Below, in pieces: positions 49,499-61,131 of a stretch of 64,000 nt of DNA. The position numbers and the translations under genes are program-made. The stretch spans positions 1,786,439 through 1,850,438 of the forward strand of contig JACDTU010000006.1 in the NCBI GenBank assembly GCA_022376465.1, written 5' to 3'. How positions within the stretch are numbered: the stretch's first letter is position 1; every line of letters starts with the position of its first letter. The notes beneath the pieces were generated by a model, which did not search any database, was not told where the DNA came from, and worked only from the letters and a program-made list of their open reading frames with translations. Origin of the DNA: Cubamyces lactineus. Lineage: Eukaryota; Basidiomycota; Agaricomycetes; Polyporales; Polyporaceae.

Positions 49499-51109
49499 AT
49501 GGGTGGCAGGCTGATCTTCCTCTCCGTCGAATTTATCCAGGAAATCGTCTTCGCGAGCGTGTTATGGGGTCAGTAGTTTCATATTGTCTTTATTTCTCGC
49601 GTTGAACGCTGAACTCGTCCATACCACCCATCGTAGGCGCTTACACTGTTCTGGTCGTCTTCACAGTCTATGCGAGCCTGTGAGTGGTTTCTGCTGATAA
49701 CGGCATTTCGGACTGTCACCCAGATCATCTAAAGGAGTCTGACATGACGAACACAGAACTCGAGGATTATCCCAGCGGTCCGCTCGGATCCTCCTCGCCG
49801 TCGTCGTCGCCCTGTACGTCTCAACGACGTCCTACTGGGCGTTCGCGTTGCGCTTCGCTCGCTCGGTGACCGAGATCGCGGAAGGCGAGGGCACGATAAA
49901 GCAAGATTCCATCACCTCGTTCGGGTGCGCGCTCACCGCGCCTCTCCTCGTCAACGTGCGTCATATGCCCTTCAGACTTCACCTTTTGGCTTTTTGGGAT
50001 GACATCTGTGCTGATGACGACCTGACTCGACGCGTGTAGATTGTGCTCAGCGATGGCGTCGTCTGGTGGCGCGCGTGGGTCCTCTCGGGCAGGAAACGCC
50101 TCGTTCTGCTCTCCGCCGGGGTCCTCTTGCTTGCGACATTCGGTGGGTACCCTCCTACTACTGGCTTCTCCGTTGGCTAGCTGACGAGGCTGACTGATAC
50201 AGCGACGAGCGTACTCTCGACACGTAACTCGTGCAGCTTGACGCACGCGCGGGAGCTGAGCTTCATTACGGTGGACCTCTTCTCGAACGACGCGTTTGGC
50301 GTCGCGGCTACTGCCCTGTCGCTGTTCACGAATGCGTCCGCGACGGCGGTTATTGGCGTCCAAGCGTGGTACGTACCGTTACGTCCCCTATTGGCTGCAA
50401 TACATGACGCCCATGTCTGCAGGCGATTCCGCAAGCTCCTCGGAGGCCATCTCAATACCCTGTCAGGCCGGGTACGCGCAGAGGAGATTCTGCACTTGCT
50501 TATCGAGTCCTCCCTCGTCTATTGCGTCCTATGGGTGTGTATCAGTGCTCTGGCTTGCAATGGTTGTGTTGTGTTGATTGGTGTTCGAACAGAGCATCAT
50601 CCTTGTCGGCCAGGCGTTCTCCATCATCCCGTTCGACGCGCCGTTCTACAGGGCTTACCATGATACTCCCGCCGGTGGACGCTTCTCGGACTTGTACAAC
50701 TTCCTGCTGGACGGCCTCGTCCCGATCATCGTAAGTGCTCTCAACTGCCTCGCGGCCCTCCTATGTGACGTTGATGTCTTCTCGGTACGTACAGGGCATA
50801 TACCCAACGCTCGTGATCATGCTCGTGTCCGCGAAGAAGTCGCGCCTGGAAATCGAGACGTCCCTGGGCGCGGAGGCCACGCTGCCCACTACGGTCCGCT
50901 TCCAGACGACAACGATGTCGATGGGCACGGCGGGGGCGACGACGCGACACAGCCGTCGGATGCAAGAGCTCGAGCGCGCACTTGCGGGAGGCACGGACAG
51001 TGTGTTGTCGTCGATACACCTCGGGACGGTTTCGACGCGGAGCGACGGTCTGGAGGATGGCCCGCTACATGGTGAAGACGTCTTCAAGCGAACCGAACAC
51101 ACGACATAA
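49499..51109 (+). CDS. Seven-helix integral membrane protein of unknown function
   Basis: Eight exons, 49499-49568, 49637-49679, 49757-49955, 50040-50142, 50203-50368, 50423-50534, 50593-50730, 50795-51109, give 381 aa. Hydrophobic segments alternate with short loops: IVFASVLWGAYTVLVVF, ILLAVVVALYVSTTSYW, the SDGVVWWRAWVLS loop typical of this fungal family, LVLLSAGVLLLATF, AFGVAATALSLFTNASATAV, LLIESSLVYCVLWSIILVG and GIYPTLVIMLVSAKKS. A hydrophilic, Ser/Thr-rich cytosolic tail of about 85 aa follows. These proteins are abundant in Agaricomycetes and resemble GPCR topology, but have no assigned ligand. The start at 49499 gives a very short N-terminus; an upstream exon is possible. Confidence 0.8.
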
Positions 51110-52249
51110 ACCATACTACCGAAAACTGCCGTCGTATCCGAGATGCGAACGAGCTCGAAGGTGTGTGGGTCCTCGAGTTGGGCGCTCGTCTGTCGGTTTC
51201 GTATATTCCAAGTCACTGACTAAAGAGAACAGCATCTCTGCAGTGTGCGCACTTGGACATGCCAAGTCGGGGACGCGGATTCTGACAACTGTGGACAACG
51301 GACGACTACTGTATCAAAGTAGCGTCTCGGCGTGTCTAATCGGGGCCCTCTCAAGACGAGTGCTCTGGTCCTTGCAGGCAGCACGCTGGACCCACAGTTC
51401 TCCGTATGGCCGTTTACCGCAAATGGCTACGCTAGTCAAGGTCCAGGACTTCCTTGCCAGCTCGATAGGACGAGTCGAAGTGAGGTCACAGTGCCGCGCC
51501 AGCAGGCAAAGTCGATTATGCATTGCCGCTTCTGCCCGACCTACACAGGGTGGTGGGATGGAGATGGAGAAGTAGGTGGATCTCCTATAGCACGCGCATC
51601 GAGTGGATTCCATTGTAACTGGTAACACCGCCTGAGGCACCTAATCATAATCGTCGGAGGGCTGTTCAGCGGCTTGATAAAGTGCAGCGCTACAGCAGAT
51701 TCGTCTGCGGCTAAGAATCTTGCTGTATAACTTTAGTGGTCACAGGTGAGGGGGGGATATACATGGCCTAGCCTACCGTACGAAGATCGCAGTACTTCAC
51801 CCGCGGTGCGCAGGCTTTCGCCACTTGCTTGTGCCCCTGCGGCACGCACTGATACCAAGATAAAGACGCGAGCTCACTGCAAAGTTTGTGACTGCGTACC
51901 AGGGATGTACTAGTCTGATACTTCAATATAGACACCAAGGACGTAGAAACGCGGACCCTCGAGTCTCGACGACGCATAGATCGTAGTTGGTGGGATGTGC
52001 CTGTGGCTGTCATCCCTAAATTGATCTGCACAGCAGCTGATAGCTTCTGACATGCGGCTGTACTGTAACAATATCAATATTGGGATGCCCTTGGCATGTT
52101 ATACAGACACCTGTGAGTGTTCGCATCGACGCGCAGCTACAGCCCGGACGAACTCGGAGTAATACGAGCACTTCGCTGTGTTGGGGGTGTCAGGATGGGG
52201 AGTGATGCAGTAGCTTAACCCATCACAGCAACGTACCTCGAATCCAGGC
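51110..52249. other. Intergenic, no supported gene
   Basis: About 1.1 kb between the membrane-protein stop and the aldo-keto reductase stop. Only short unsupported frames. Confidence 0.4.
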
Positions 52250-53380
52250 TCACGAGCGTACATATCCCAGGACCTCAGCCACGGAATCCTGTACATCATC
52301 GAGGCTGATCGCCTCGACCGCAATGTCCTCGTCCATGTGCGTCTCGTTCGTCGTTCCGGACAAGGGAGTGATGCCGTGCAACTGCGCGATCCTGAACAAG
52401 GCTTGGGCCGGCGTGCAACCCTTGGCCTTACAGATAGCGCGGATGCTCGGGTGGCGGAGGAGAGTTGGGGAGCCAGAGAGCGTCCAGAAAGACCTGCAAG
52501 AATACACGAATCAGGCCAAGGACGCAGGTCAGATCACCGGCGTCGCTCACTGGTACTGGATATGTTTCTCTTGACAATAGGTCCAGACGTCGTTATCCCA
52601 CCCGTTGCCCTCGTACCAGCGATTCTGGACGACGTCAGGACGCCGACCGCCATCGCGTTCCAGTGCCTCCAGAGTAGAGACATCGTAGGTGTTGCTCACG
52701 CCGATCTTGCGAACGACACCCGAGTCCTGGAGTCCGACGAGCGTTTGCCACGCTGTGAGGGTCTGCGAGAGGGTCCGGAGCGGTGAATGGAGCAGAAGGC
52801 CGTCGAGGTAGGTGGTGTGTAGGTTGGAGAGTGAAGTCTGGACGGAAGCCTGGATTTGGGTAGGGATGTCCGTTTCTGGGTCGTATGGGAGCGGCTGGGA
52901 TGTATCCTGGCCACCGATTGGAGTGTACCTGCAGAACGGCGGGTTAGGTGGAATATTATGCTGGAGGCTGCGAAAAGGGTAGACAGACTTTGTCTGCACA
53001 AATAAGTCCTCGCGCTTAATGCCGTGTTCGTTCTGGAGTGTTTGGAGGGCAACGCCGACTAGATCCTCCCTAATTCCGCGTGCGTTGAGTTCAGCGGTTA
53101 TGAGAGCTACTTTCGGTGGTCAATTCGTACCGGTAGTGTTTCGGCTGGCACGCTGTTGTGCACCACAAATAGTCGTACTAGAATCGCGGGCGTGATGAGC
53201 TGCAAGGAAGTGCATACCGGTGTCGATGGCCCTGAAGCCGTGAAGGACGGCACTAACGACGAGCGCCGCCGTTCTCTCTTTCTTCCTATGCGTTATGGAA
53301 GGTCAAGGTAAGTTTCAGTGAATGAAAAAGTACAGACGGGTGTACCAGGCTGTTCCGTATATGATCTTCGCGGTGGCCAT
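52250..53380 (-). CDS. Aldo-keto reductase
   Basis: Six exons, 53380-53346, 53285-53218, 53152-53131, 53069-52989, 52928-52551, 52493-52250, give 275 aa. The TIM-barrel family markers are in order: IIYGTAW, GFRAIDTACQPKHYRED (with the catalytic Asp and Tyr), FVQTKYTPIGG (catalytic Lys), LDGLLLHSP (catalytic His), RKIGVSNTYDVSTL, and a nucleotide-binding end GITPLSGTTNETHMDEDI. The 22-nt third exon carries the active-site Tyr. NADPH-dependent reduction of aldehydes or ketones is expected in the cytosol. No neighbouring pathway partner is evident. Confidence 0.92.
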
Positions 53381-53808
53381 GATGGCGGACGGAGTGGTAG
53401 TGTGTAGGACGAGTGGTGGCGGTACGCAGTGAACAAGCGCCCATGGCTGTTATAATTGTTCATATACATTCGCAATCCCACAAAGGGCCTCCCTGCATTT
53501 GAAGGAAATTGTAGGTCCGCAGATTAGTGCGCATAGCTGGGGCTACTGTATACTACGTCGCCCACACTACAGGACTGCCTGGGCACCGTCTCGGATGACT
53601 ACATGTGTAACTGGATCACACGTTGTGTTGCATCACTCAGGTAACCTCGCCCAACAGACCTCGCGCGCGATCTACGTCTCCCAGTCGTCGGGCCTACAGC
53701 GCGTTCATCACCTCTTGGGAGCTGTCCACGCCAACCTCTGACGGGGCCGGGCGACGGTGGTGGTTCATCTACACGTAGAGGATAGCGTATAAAAGGCCGG
53801 TGAGTACA
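53381..53808. other. Intergenic
   Basis: A 3' flank only. It contains 53769-53808, an alternative-frame continuation of the PDI-like gene (see that entry). No other feature. Confidence 0.4.
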
Positions 53809-54907
53809 TCATATCCTTGTGCACAACCCATAGCCAAGACCGGCACAACGTACCAGATCCACAGCATCCTGGTTGACTTCTGCAAACGCTTGCAGGTGCG
53901 CAAGGCTGCGGTCGCCTCTGTACTGCGTCTTTCTGCCCTTTCCGCCGTAGTAGAACATCATGGGGCACCCGATGACGCCTTCATGACTACAGAGCGCGCT
54001 ATGCTCCTGGCAGTTGACCTCCGCAATCGCGACTCTGCCGTTGACCTCATGGGCCAGCTGCGTCCAGGTCGGTGCCAGCTTCCTACTTTGGTAGCCCCTG
54101 CAAACAAGGATTCGAGTGAGTATACAGATGGCCAGTACGCGGGGGAGACGTACCATGGCAGAAAGAAGTTGACGAAGACGCCGCCCTCGTCAGTAGCCTC
54201 CTTGAACGTCTGCTCGTCCAGCGAGACGACGGCTCCAATGGGGCCCCCGTCTTTGCTGGGCTTTGCGTGCTCTATGGGCGAATCATCTGCCTCCAAGTCG
54301 ACTGCGGTCGGCGCAGACTCGCTTGTGGTCACAGGCATAGGCAGAACGCGCGGCTCGGCGTGGGTGTTGAGGTACTCCGTCAAGAGCTCGATCGTCCGGG
54401 CTTGCTTGAACGTCTCGACAAACTGCCCGTTGCGATACAGGTTCATCTGTGGGTATCCGACTACAGCGTTCTTGACGCAAAGCGCTGCGGGAGACGTCAG
54501 CAACGTTGAGGCCTAGGAACGGAGAGGAGCGGGCGTGCCTCCATGCGCGGCGCAGTTGACTTGGGCGAGGTAGATCCCGGGATCGGCCTTCTCCCCGTTC
54601 TTCTCGACGAGTCGTTCCCAAGTGGGCGCGAAGCTCCGGCAGTGGCCGCAGTAGGGGGACATGTACTCGATGAACCTGTCATGGTGTTCGGCGAGGGTGT
54701 GAGTGACTCGGGATGGGTAGAGAGCTTTAAGTCGTGGGCGTACCATACGCCTTCCGCTATGGTAGACTCAAAGTTGTCAGCGGTGAGAATCAGGAGCTCT
54801 GTCGTCGAGGACTTCGTTGGAAGAGCCGTAGAGGCGCCTGGGAGGACGGCCCAGGGAGCGAGAAGAGAGAAGGAGGCCGCGAGCCTCGCGAGAGAGGATA
54901 GCTTCAT
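53809..54907 (-). CDS. PDI-like protein with two thioredoxin domains, second one cysteine-free
   Basis: Four exons, 54907-54744, 54675-54539, 54484-54154, 54097-53809, give 306 aa. A signal peptide (SLARLAASFSLLAPWAVLPG) leads into domain 1 with YMSPYCGHCRSFAPTWERL, a standard CGHC redox site for the ER lumen. After an acidic linker, domain 2 reads FVNFFLPWGYQSRKLAPTW, where CxxC is replaced by G-Y-Q-S, so it should be redox-inactive and perhaps binds substrate. Intron 2 uses a GC donor. The model ends in VDLVRCAGLGYG, but the neighbouring frame continues as VVPVLAMGCAQGYDVLTGLL, a likely C-terminal membrane anchor ending at 53769. One extra base would explain this. Confidence 0.82.
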
Positions 54908-57016
54908 GTTGGTCAAGTCGCACTTGCTCGAGGCAGCTGGGATTGCTAGAGTCCAGAGGGTCAGAGTGGAGTCCGTTGTGTTCGTAACTTGGCGGGAGGA
55001 CCCTCGTTGTATCCGAGTCAACCAAGGGGCAGGTCGTACCGGTACCGAAGGCAGCGATGCCGTACACCTCGACAGTACTTCAAAGATCGCAGCATCACTT
55101 TGCAATTCCGTTATCCATACACAACCGGAGCGTGGACCTGTGCATGCGCCATTTATCAGCACGGGTGCCGAGGGTAGCAATAACGTAAGTAGTTGGAGGA
55201 GGAAAGAGGCGCGCCCACAATTGGCCGTGAACGCATGTCGGCAGCTCATGCGGACTAGGAACGTATGAGCACTGGGAATCTAATGTCGAACCGAGATGCA
55301 GCATAGTGACAGGGTCTCCCGAGGGCAGACGTAGGTGCTCGTCGTTCTCACCTCGGCCGGAACCCTCAGACGCTTGCCAAGACATTCGGTACGTGGGATA
55401 CCATGATGATTGTGGTGCTCTAGTCGAGTTCGCAGCAGTACTCATTGACCTACGAGCTGTGCTGTTGCTCGTGGCGTTGAACACGTCTTCGAGTGTCGCT
55501 TCAAGCTGTGTGGCGACGGCGACGCTATCACTACGGTTCACGAACGTGATTGCACCTGTGGCGTTCGACAACGAGTCTGAGGATGGTCGAGTTATCGAAT
55601 GGCGGTGAGCAGGAGATTTCGAAACGGCTGCATGCATCTGGGCGGGGATGCAGAACGTGTACGCGCATCAGAGACGTTGCACGTACCCTCGCGCTTTGAC
55701 TGCGACTTGATTTGGGTGCGTCCTGGTAACCTCTCCGATGGATATATGACTCGTTCCGATACGATGGAACCGTACGAGGTATCATCTTCGTTCACAAGTA
55801 ATTCTCAGGTGGGAGGGCGTTGTCCTACGGCGCGTACTACAACGTCAGGAAGCGGTTCGTGTTGTCTCCACTATTGTGAGGTTCGCCCTTTGAACCGGTA
55901 GTTGGGGTAGTGCTGACTGCCGTCTTTGTGTGCTACTAGAGTAGTATGGGTACCACGGGGGCATGTTCCTGACGGCGAAGATGATGTTGGTGTCAATGAA
56001 AGTTGGCTGTGCATGATAGGGGAGGAGGTGCTGCCGACGGCGCACCGGATAGAGATGTCACCTCAAGGGAGGACGGTGCCGGAGGTGGCAAGCAGCGCAG
56101 GCCCGGTGAGGCACAAACCTCTAACGCATCTGGCAACGGCGGCCCAGTGTTTCGTAGACTCGTTCACACGTGAACGTCCGTAGACACTGCAAGGGCGGTA
56201 TCCTGAGAGAAGAGGTTCGGGATGCCGAGGGCGATGGCCGAGGGTCAATCGCGGGACAGAGAAGGCGGGTAGTTGAGTGTGGGGAAGTGTTCGTATCCAC
56301 GCCCACCGCTAACGGAACAGTTGTCTAGTGAGAATGCGACGGTCGGTGAGAGTGCACGGTTGGCGTACTGTGGCTGATAAGCCTTGTCGAGAGCGAAGAC
56401 GGTGCGACGACGACTCGGTCTTTTCGGCTCAAGGCAACATATTTTCTTCGGCTCAGCTGCTGAACTTGCGATTAGCTTGTGACTCGGTCCGCAGAGATGA
56501 CGTCCAGGGCGATGGAGATGCTCTTGGTTTCATCGCCGAAGAAGATCACGGGGGAGGTTGAGCGCGGGTGCGAGCCTCGTCAGGCCGACCGGCGGGGGCG
56601 TCCACGCAGATCGCAGCAGTCGAAAGCGTCGGATGCTTTCGTTCGGCACGCCCTTAGACTTGGCCTCAGTTTATGACCCTGTAACAAGTGCGAATGTGTG
56701 AATATTTCCAACATATCTATTACGCACACAGAGGGCCTACTTCCGCGTCGATAGCTGGTGCAGCGCACATGTTCTGTATTGGGTAGACTGCCGCTAAGGG
56801 TGCCCGCGCTCGCTGCTGTTAGGGATTGTGAATTGTCGTGGATGAGACGCGTGGCGAGGGATCGCCGTTGGGACGCCGTGCTCGACAGGCGCGGTGAGGG
56901 TTTGTTCCTTGCCACCATCTCTCTCTCCACCTCTTTCCTCTCTCGTTTTTTCTCCCGCGCTCTGCTGGGAATCTCCTCCGAAGCTCGCCCGTAGCATCAT
57001 CTGAGAGCACAGGAGG
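54908..57016. other. Gene-poor stretch, possible eroded coding sequence
   Basis: Several moderately long frames (minus 55095-55637, 55531-55785 and 55845-56045) have protein-like segments but overlap in conflicting frames and could not be spliced into a recognisable protein. I call no gene. Nothing else is visible up to the TATA box at 57017. Confidence 0.35.
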
Positions 57017-57024
57017 TATAAAAA
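57017..57024 (+). promoter_or_regulatory. TATA box of the GT69 gene
   Basis: TATAAAAA ends 11 nt before the ATG at 57036. Either the leader is almost absent or true initiation uses a later ATG or an upstream promoter. Confidence 0.4.
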
Positions 57025-57035
57025 CAGAGAGAAAG

Positions 57036-58691
57036 ATGGCTGGCCTACGCTACGACCGACGCGATGCCCGCCGTATCGGCCTGCAGCTGCTGTCTCACTC
57101 TCTCCTCTTTCTTCGTCTCCTGGGCCGCCTTCTCGTTTGCGTACTGCGTCTTCCTCTTCTCTTCCAGGTCGTCAGTTTCGCTCTGATATTCCGCCACATT
57201 TACAACAGGCTCGCCCTCTACCTCGACGGCGTATGGCAACCAGCCTACCCCCACGGCTGGACTCTCTGGATCGCCTTCCTCTGGTCCATCCCCGTCTGGG
57301 CCGCCATCCAGATCGCATGGACCCTCCTTACGCTCTGCGTCAGGCGTAGGCTGTCGAGGAACACCAACAACAAGAGCTGGAGGGTCGACGGGTACGTCGT
57401 TCTCGAGGGCCGTGCCTCTGAGGAGGACGGCCTCCCTCTCCCGTCCACGCCATCCCACTCTTCCTTCCCCACATCCCCGCTCCACGCCCTCGTCGCTGGC
57501 CTCCCCAGCCTCTCGACGGTCTGGGTCCTTGCGCAGCTCGCGCTCTACACCTACCTCCTCGTCGTCGGCTATCACGAGTACACCCACTACGAGCACCCCA
57601 CCGACATCCGCCTCCGTCCTGCCCTCCGTGCCGCCCTTGCAGATCCTCGTCCTAATCCGGCAGGCTACGCACCTCGGAAGGAGAAGATCTTCATCGCCGC
57701 CGCCTTCCACCAAAACCAGGACGTGATCCCGTACTGGACGCGTTCCATGCGCGACGCCATCATCTACCTCGGCACCGACAACGTCTTCGTCTCCATCGTC
57801 GAGAACTACTCCTCCGACAGCTCCCCGGACCTCCTCCGTGCCTTTGCCCAGGAGCTCGACACCCTCGGCGTCAGGAACCGCGTCCTCGTCTCCGACGAGA
57901 CCGTCAAGAAGCCCGAACACGTCGAATGGAACCCGCGCATCGAGTTCCTCGCCGCCATCCGCAACCAGGCGCTCGAGCCCCTCGTCCAGTCCGGCGGCTA
58001 CGACCGCGTCCTCTTCTCCAATGACATCTTCATCGAGCCCGAGTCCATCCTCGAACTCCTCGCCACCCACAACGGCGAGTACGACTTTGCGTGTGGACTC
58101 GACTTTGGCCATTTCGGCGCGTACGACATGTGGGTCCTCCGCGACCGCATCGGACGTCTCACCGCCGGCTTCTGGCCCTACTTCTTCGACGCGGCGAGCT
58201 ATGAGGCGATCAAGCGCGAGGAGCCCGTCCCCGTCTTTTCGTGCTGGAACGGCATCGTCGCGTTCAACGCGGACCCCGTTCTCCCCGTCGCTCTCCGCTC
58301 GAACAAGACGCTCTCCCAGTCTCCCCTTCCCAATCCCCCTCCCGCGAACCACCCCTGGACGCCGGTGCTAGCCGAGTCGCCCGCGCTGACGCCCCCGCTC
58401 AAGTTCCGCGCCTCGGCAGAGGGCGAGTGCTACTCGTCCGAGTCGTTCCTCCTCCCGTACGACTTCCGCCGCGTGATGGCGCTCGACAGGATCTACGCGA
58501 ACCCGCTCGTCGTGAACGGGTACGTGTGGAAGTACTACGCGTGGCACAAGTGGGTCCTCCGCGAGCGGTACGTCAAGTGGTTCATCGAGCAGGTCTGGGA
58601 CGGCGCGTGGATGCAGTATGCGCGTATGATCGTGGGCGACGCGAAGAGCGTCTGGGTGTGGGATGGTGTCGAGTGCCATCCGTGGTGGTAG
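57036..58691 (+). CDS. GT69 alpha-1,3-mannosyltransferase (CAP59/CMT1 family)
   Basis: A single open frame of 551 aa. The N-terminal third holds three to four hydrophobic segments (LLFLRLLGRLLVCVLRLPLLF, WIAFLWSIPVWAAIQIAW, VLAQLALYTYLLVVGY), as for a Golgi type II or multi-pass anchor. The catalytic domain begins near EKIFIAAAFHQNQDVIPYWT, with VFVSIVENYSSDSSPDLL, VLFSNDIFIEPESILELL (the D-x-D-like part of the family) and YDFACGLDFGHFGAYDMWVLRD. Cryptococcal relatives make capsule or protein-linked glycans. Total lack of introns contrasts with nearly every neighbour and suggests retro-origin or intron loss. Downstream 58692-59110 is empty. Confidence 0.93.
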   Translation: MAGLRYDRRDARRIGLQLLSHSLLFLRLLGRLLVCVLRLPLLFQVVSFALIFRHIYNRLALYLDGVWQPAYPHGWTLWIAFLWSIPVWAAIQIAWTLLTLCVRRRLSRNTNNKSWRVDGYVVLEGRASEEDGLPLPSTPSHSSFPTSPLHALVAGLPSLSTVWVLAQLALYTYLLVVGYHEYTHYEHPTDIRLRPALRAALADPRPNPAGYAPRKEKIFIAAAFHQNQDVIPYWTRSMRDAIIYLGTDNVFVSIVENYSSDSSPDLLRAFAQELDTLGVRNRVLVSDETVKKPEHVEWNPRIEFLAAIRNQALEPLVQSGGYDRVLFSNDIFIEPESILELLATHNGEYDFACGLDFGHFGAYDMWVLRDRIGRLTAGFWPYFFDAASYEAIKREEPVPVFSCWNGIVAFNADPVLPVALRSNKTLSQSPLPNPPPANHPWTPVLAESPALTPPLKFRASAEGECYSSESFLLPYDFRRVMALDRIYANPLVVNGYVWKYYAWHKWVLRERYVKWFIEQVWDGAWMQYARMIVGDAKSVWVWDGVECHPWW

Positions 58692-59112
58692 AGAGGAGGA
58701 CGAGCGGTGCTGTGGTGGTGCTTGATGATTACGCGTACATGTCGGTGTAATGGCTTTGTGGTTTCGGTCGCAGTTATTGTATTGGATACTACTGATAGAT
58801 GGATTGTTTTCGTCCTCTCTCGTCATGCGTTCTGTTGTTATACATACCCTACTGCAATGGCTAACATCACTATGTACGCCATCCGCGTTGCCTCGCTCCT
58901 GTATGGCGAGCGCTGTCCACGATGTCCGCCCTGGAGCGGCCCTCCTGCGCTCTTGCGCTCGCCTCCGTTTGGCTGCGCGAGTACTGGGTGTCGCCGCAAG
59001 TTGCAAGCCTGCTCAGCTACTTTTCTGCCATAGCGTCAGTGAGCGCGTTCACCATCAGAAACAGTCAAGTAAGGTGCTAAATCGGCCGTGCTAGTCTTTA
59101 CACTGCGTCAGC

Positions 59113-60260
59113 TTACATCGATGGGATGCATGATACAGTACGGCTTACATTCGTGCTGCATCGCAAAGTTCGTCCCCTCGACTTTCGTCTCGGGACTGTC
59201 CTGGAGAGACGTCCTCGTGGGACGTCGGGATGCAAGAGTTGATGATATACTGGTTCCTGCATAATCCTCGCGTCAGTTCGCGCATGCACTCCTGCAATTT
59301 TGAGGGCCGACACGACATGGACGGGAGGGAACACCAACCGTTTCGGGACATACAGCATCGCACATTCCCTCGGGCCTCTTCGGCGTACAACCGCTTGTGG
59401 CAAGATCGACAGCCAGAAGTCGGGTTTCGCCTCACTCAGGTTGATACCGAGCTGCACACATATAGCATTTCGTCAACCAACTGCGCTTGTAGCGGTCCTC
59501 GCGCCGAGGGGACTTACCTCCTCCCCGATACTATGCGCAGCGTCGCTGGTCGACCGTCCACGAGCCTTTCCCCCTGGACACCCGCACCATCTCCTGGCAC
59601 GGCATGAGCGCGCCCAGGTTCGCAGTGATCGAGTCGATGACCACAACGATCTTGCTCGCCTGCGGGTACACCGCAGAGTCGCGCCCAGGAGGGAGCGGGG
59701 CCGCGTTGGTGAACGCGATGTTGGGCCGCTGCTGCATGATCTCGCCCAGCTTGGCGCGGAAGATGTCAAGGATCTGGGCGTGAGTGAGCGGGAACCCGAA
59801 CGTGAACGCAATCACTTCGAGGCGCGGCTGTTCAGAGCAGTCGGCGAGGTAGCGGATGGTGTTCGCGACGGCGCCGTACGTTGTCGTAGCTAGTAATACA
59901 GTGGCCAGTACTCGGTACACTGACACTCGGTCGCGAATAGCGGTCGACGATGATAGCAACAAACCTCGGATGAGCACGTCGCGCTCGCGCCATTCAAAGT
60001 TCCGGAGCACGGTGTTGAGCGCGTGCGTTGCGTTCGGGGCGAGCACGACCTCTCCCGTATTCGCCCCGATGAACTTGGCCACGCTCTCCGACCTACGTCC
60101 ACCAACGCGACGTTAGTTAGCCCCTCCCCTTATGGATAACATGCAAATCGCGAAGCGTGCACGACGCACCGTGCCTTGTCGAGCAGGCGTTTTGAACGTC
60201 AACCGATGGAACTTGTCCGGTTTCCGTACCACATCTGCGTCGCTGCGAAGACAACGGGGA
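59113..60260 (-). pseudogene. Class V aminotransferase-like (isopenicillin-N-epimerase-like) PLP enzyme, pseudogene
   Basis: Recognisable pieces in order on the minus strand: FHRLTFKTPARQG (about 60200), VAKFIGANTGEVVLAPNATHALNTVL (60080-60000), TTTYGAVANTIRYLAD (59880-59830), KIVVVIDSITANLGALMP (59660-59600), AAHSIGEE (about 59540), GINLSEAKPDFWLS (about 59450) and SCIPTSHEDVSP (about 59230). The PLP-lysine region is split: CHKRLYAEE is one frame away from DFWLS and LYVPKRL is back in another, and WTVDQRRCA runs into TAG where VVDAAHS is expected. The N-terminal NHGS part and the last third of the family length are missing. At least three frame breaks make this a dead copy. Confidence 0.8.
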
Positions 60261-60924
60261 AGACAACGGGGAACGGGGGGATCCATGCGAACCTGAATGA
60301 AAGCTGAGTTCAGCGCTACTGCTTCTGCGCAAGCAAACCAGTCATAGTGCGTGCCGTGATGGAGGTCGGAACGGCGGAGGCTTTTGGCTAGCGTCGTACA
60401 CCTCTCTCGCGGATGGTTTCAAGTTGAGGGTCGGCATACTAGTGTCTGAAGTCCCACAACTGGAACTAGACTCGGAGTAGCAGGTGTAGTACTGCAAACA
60501 ATCGGGTGGTTAGCCAGGACGTAGCTGTCAGTACCAAAAGGACTCGCTCGCTGCATGTGCTCACGCGCATGGATGTCACGGTATTGACTATCGAAGTACA
60601 ATGGATTCGCATGTACTCACCACAAGCTGGCAGGGCGACGAGTCGAGCTCCCCACGCCTGGTACGGTGTAACGGTTTCTGTCTCTTCTAGCGATGCATTC
60701 ATCCCAACGTACTGTTTGCTTAACACTCTATAATATGCGCTGGACGTTGAATGTTGCATACCGCAGAACCCGTTCACGAAGCTGGGTGTCTAGTTTGAAC
60801 GTGCGGTGCTTTCGTGTGGCCTATACACCGGTCATGTGACCGTGTGTGATCACATACACTGATACAGCCAAGGTGCACTGCCCATCCTGCTAACGCCCGC
60901 TGTCGTCGCAACCACCACCATACT

Positions 60925-61131
60925 GTGTCGCTTATCCATATGAACTTTCCGGGAAATATTCTCGCTAGCATGCGCCCCGCTCTCGGATTGTCTGCGTTAT
61001 TGCTCATGGTACTGGCGTACAGCGGCTGCCTTGCGCAGTCTCTACCAGGACCGTCTATCTTGAGTCCGAACACCTATCCATATAATCCTGGCCGGGCACA
61101 CTGCACGGCCGAAAATGGTTCACTTTTTTAG
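60925..61131 (+). other. Orphan signal-peptide ORF, possible truncated secreted protein gene
   Basis: The ATG at 60970 (MRPALGLSALLLMVLAYSGCLAQ) gives a convincing signal peptide followed by SLPGPSILSPNTYPYNPGRA, then a stop just where the 179-bp tandem units begin. No downstream continuation is visible. It may be the 5' end of a gene cut by the repeat. Confidence 0.4.

Noticed and set aside
54543..55268. 241-aa plus-strand frame
   Set aside because: Overlaps the PDI-like exons on the other strand and has no motif.
57045..58352. 435-aa minus-strand frame
   Set aside because: Antisense shadow of the GT69 gene.
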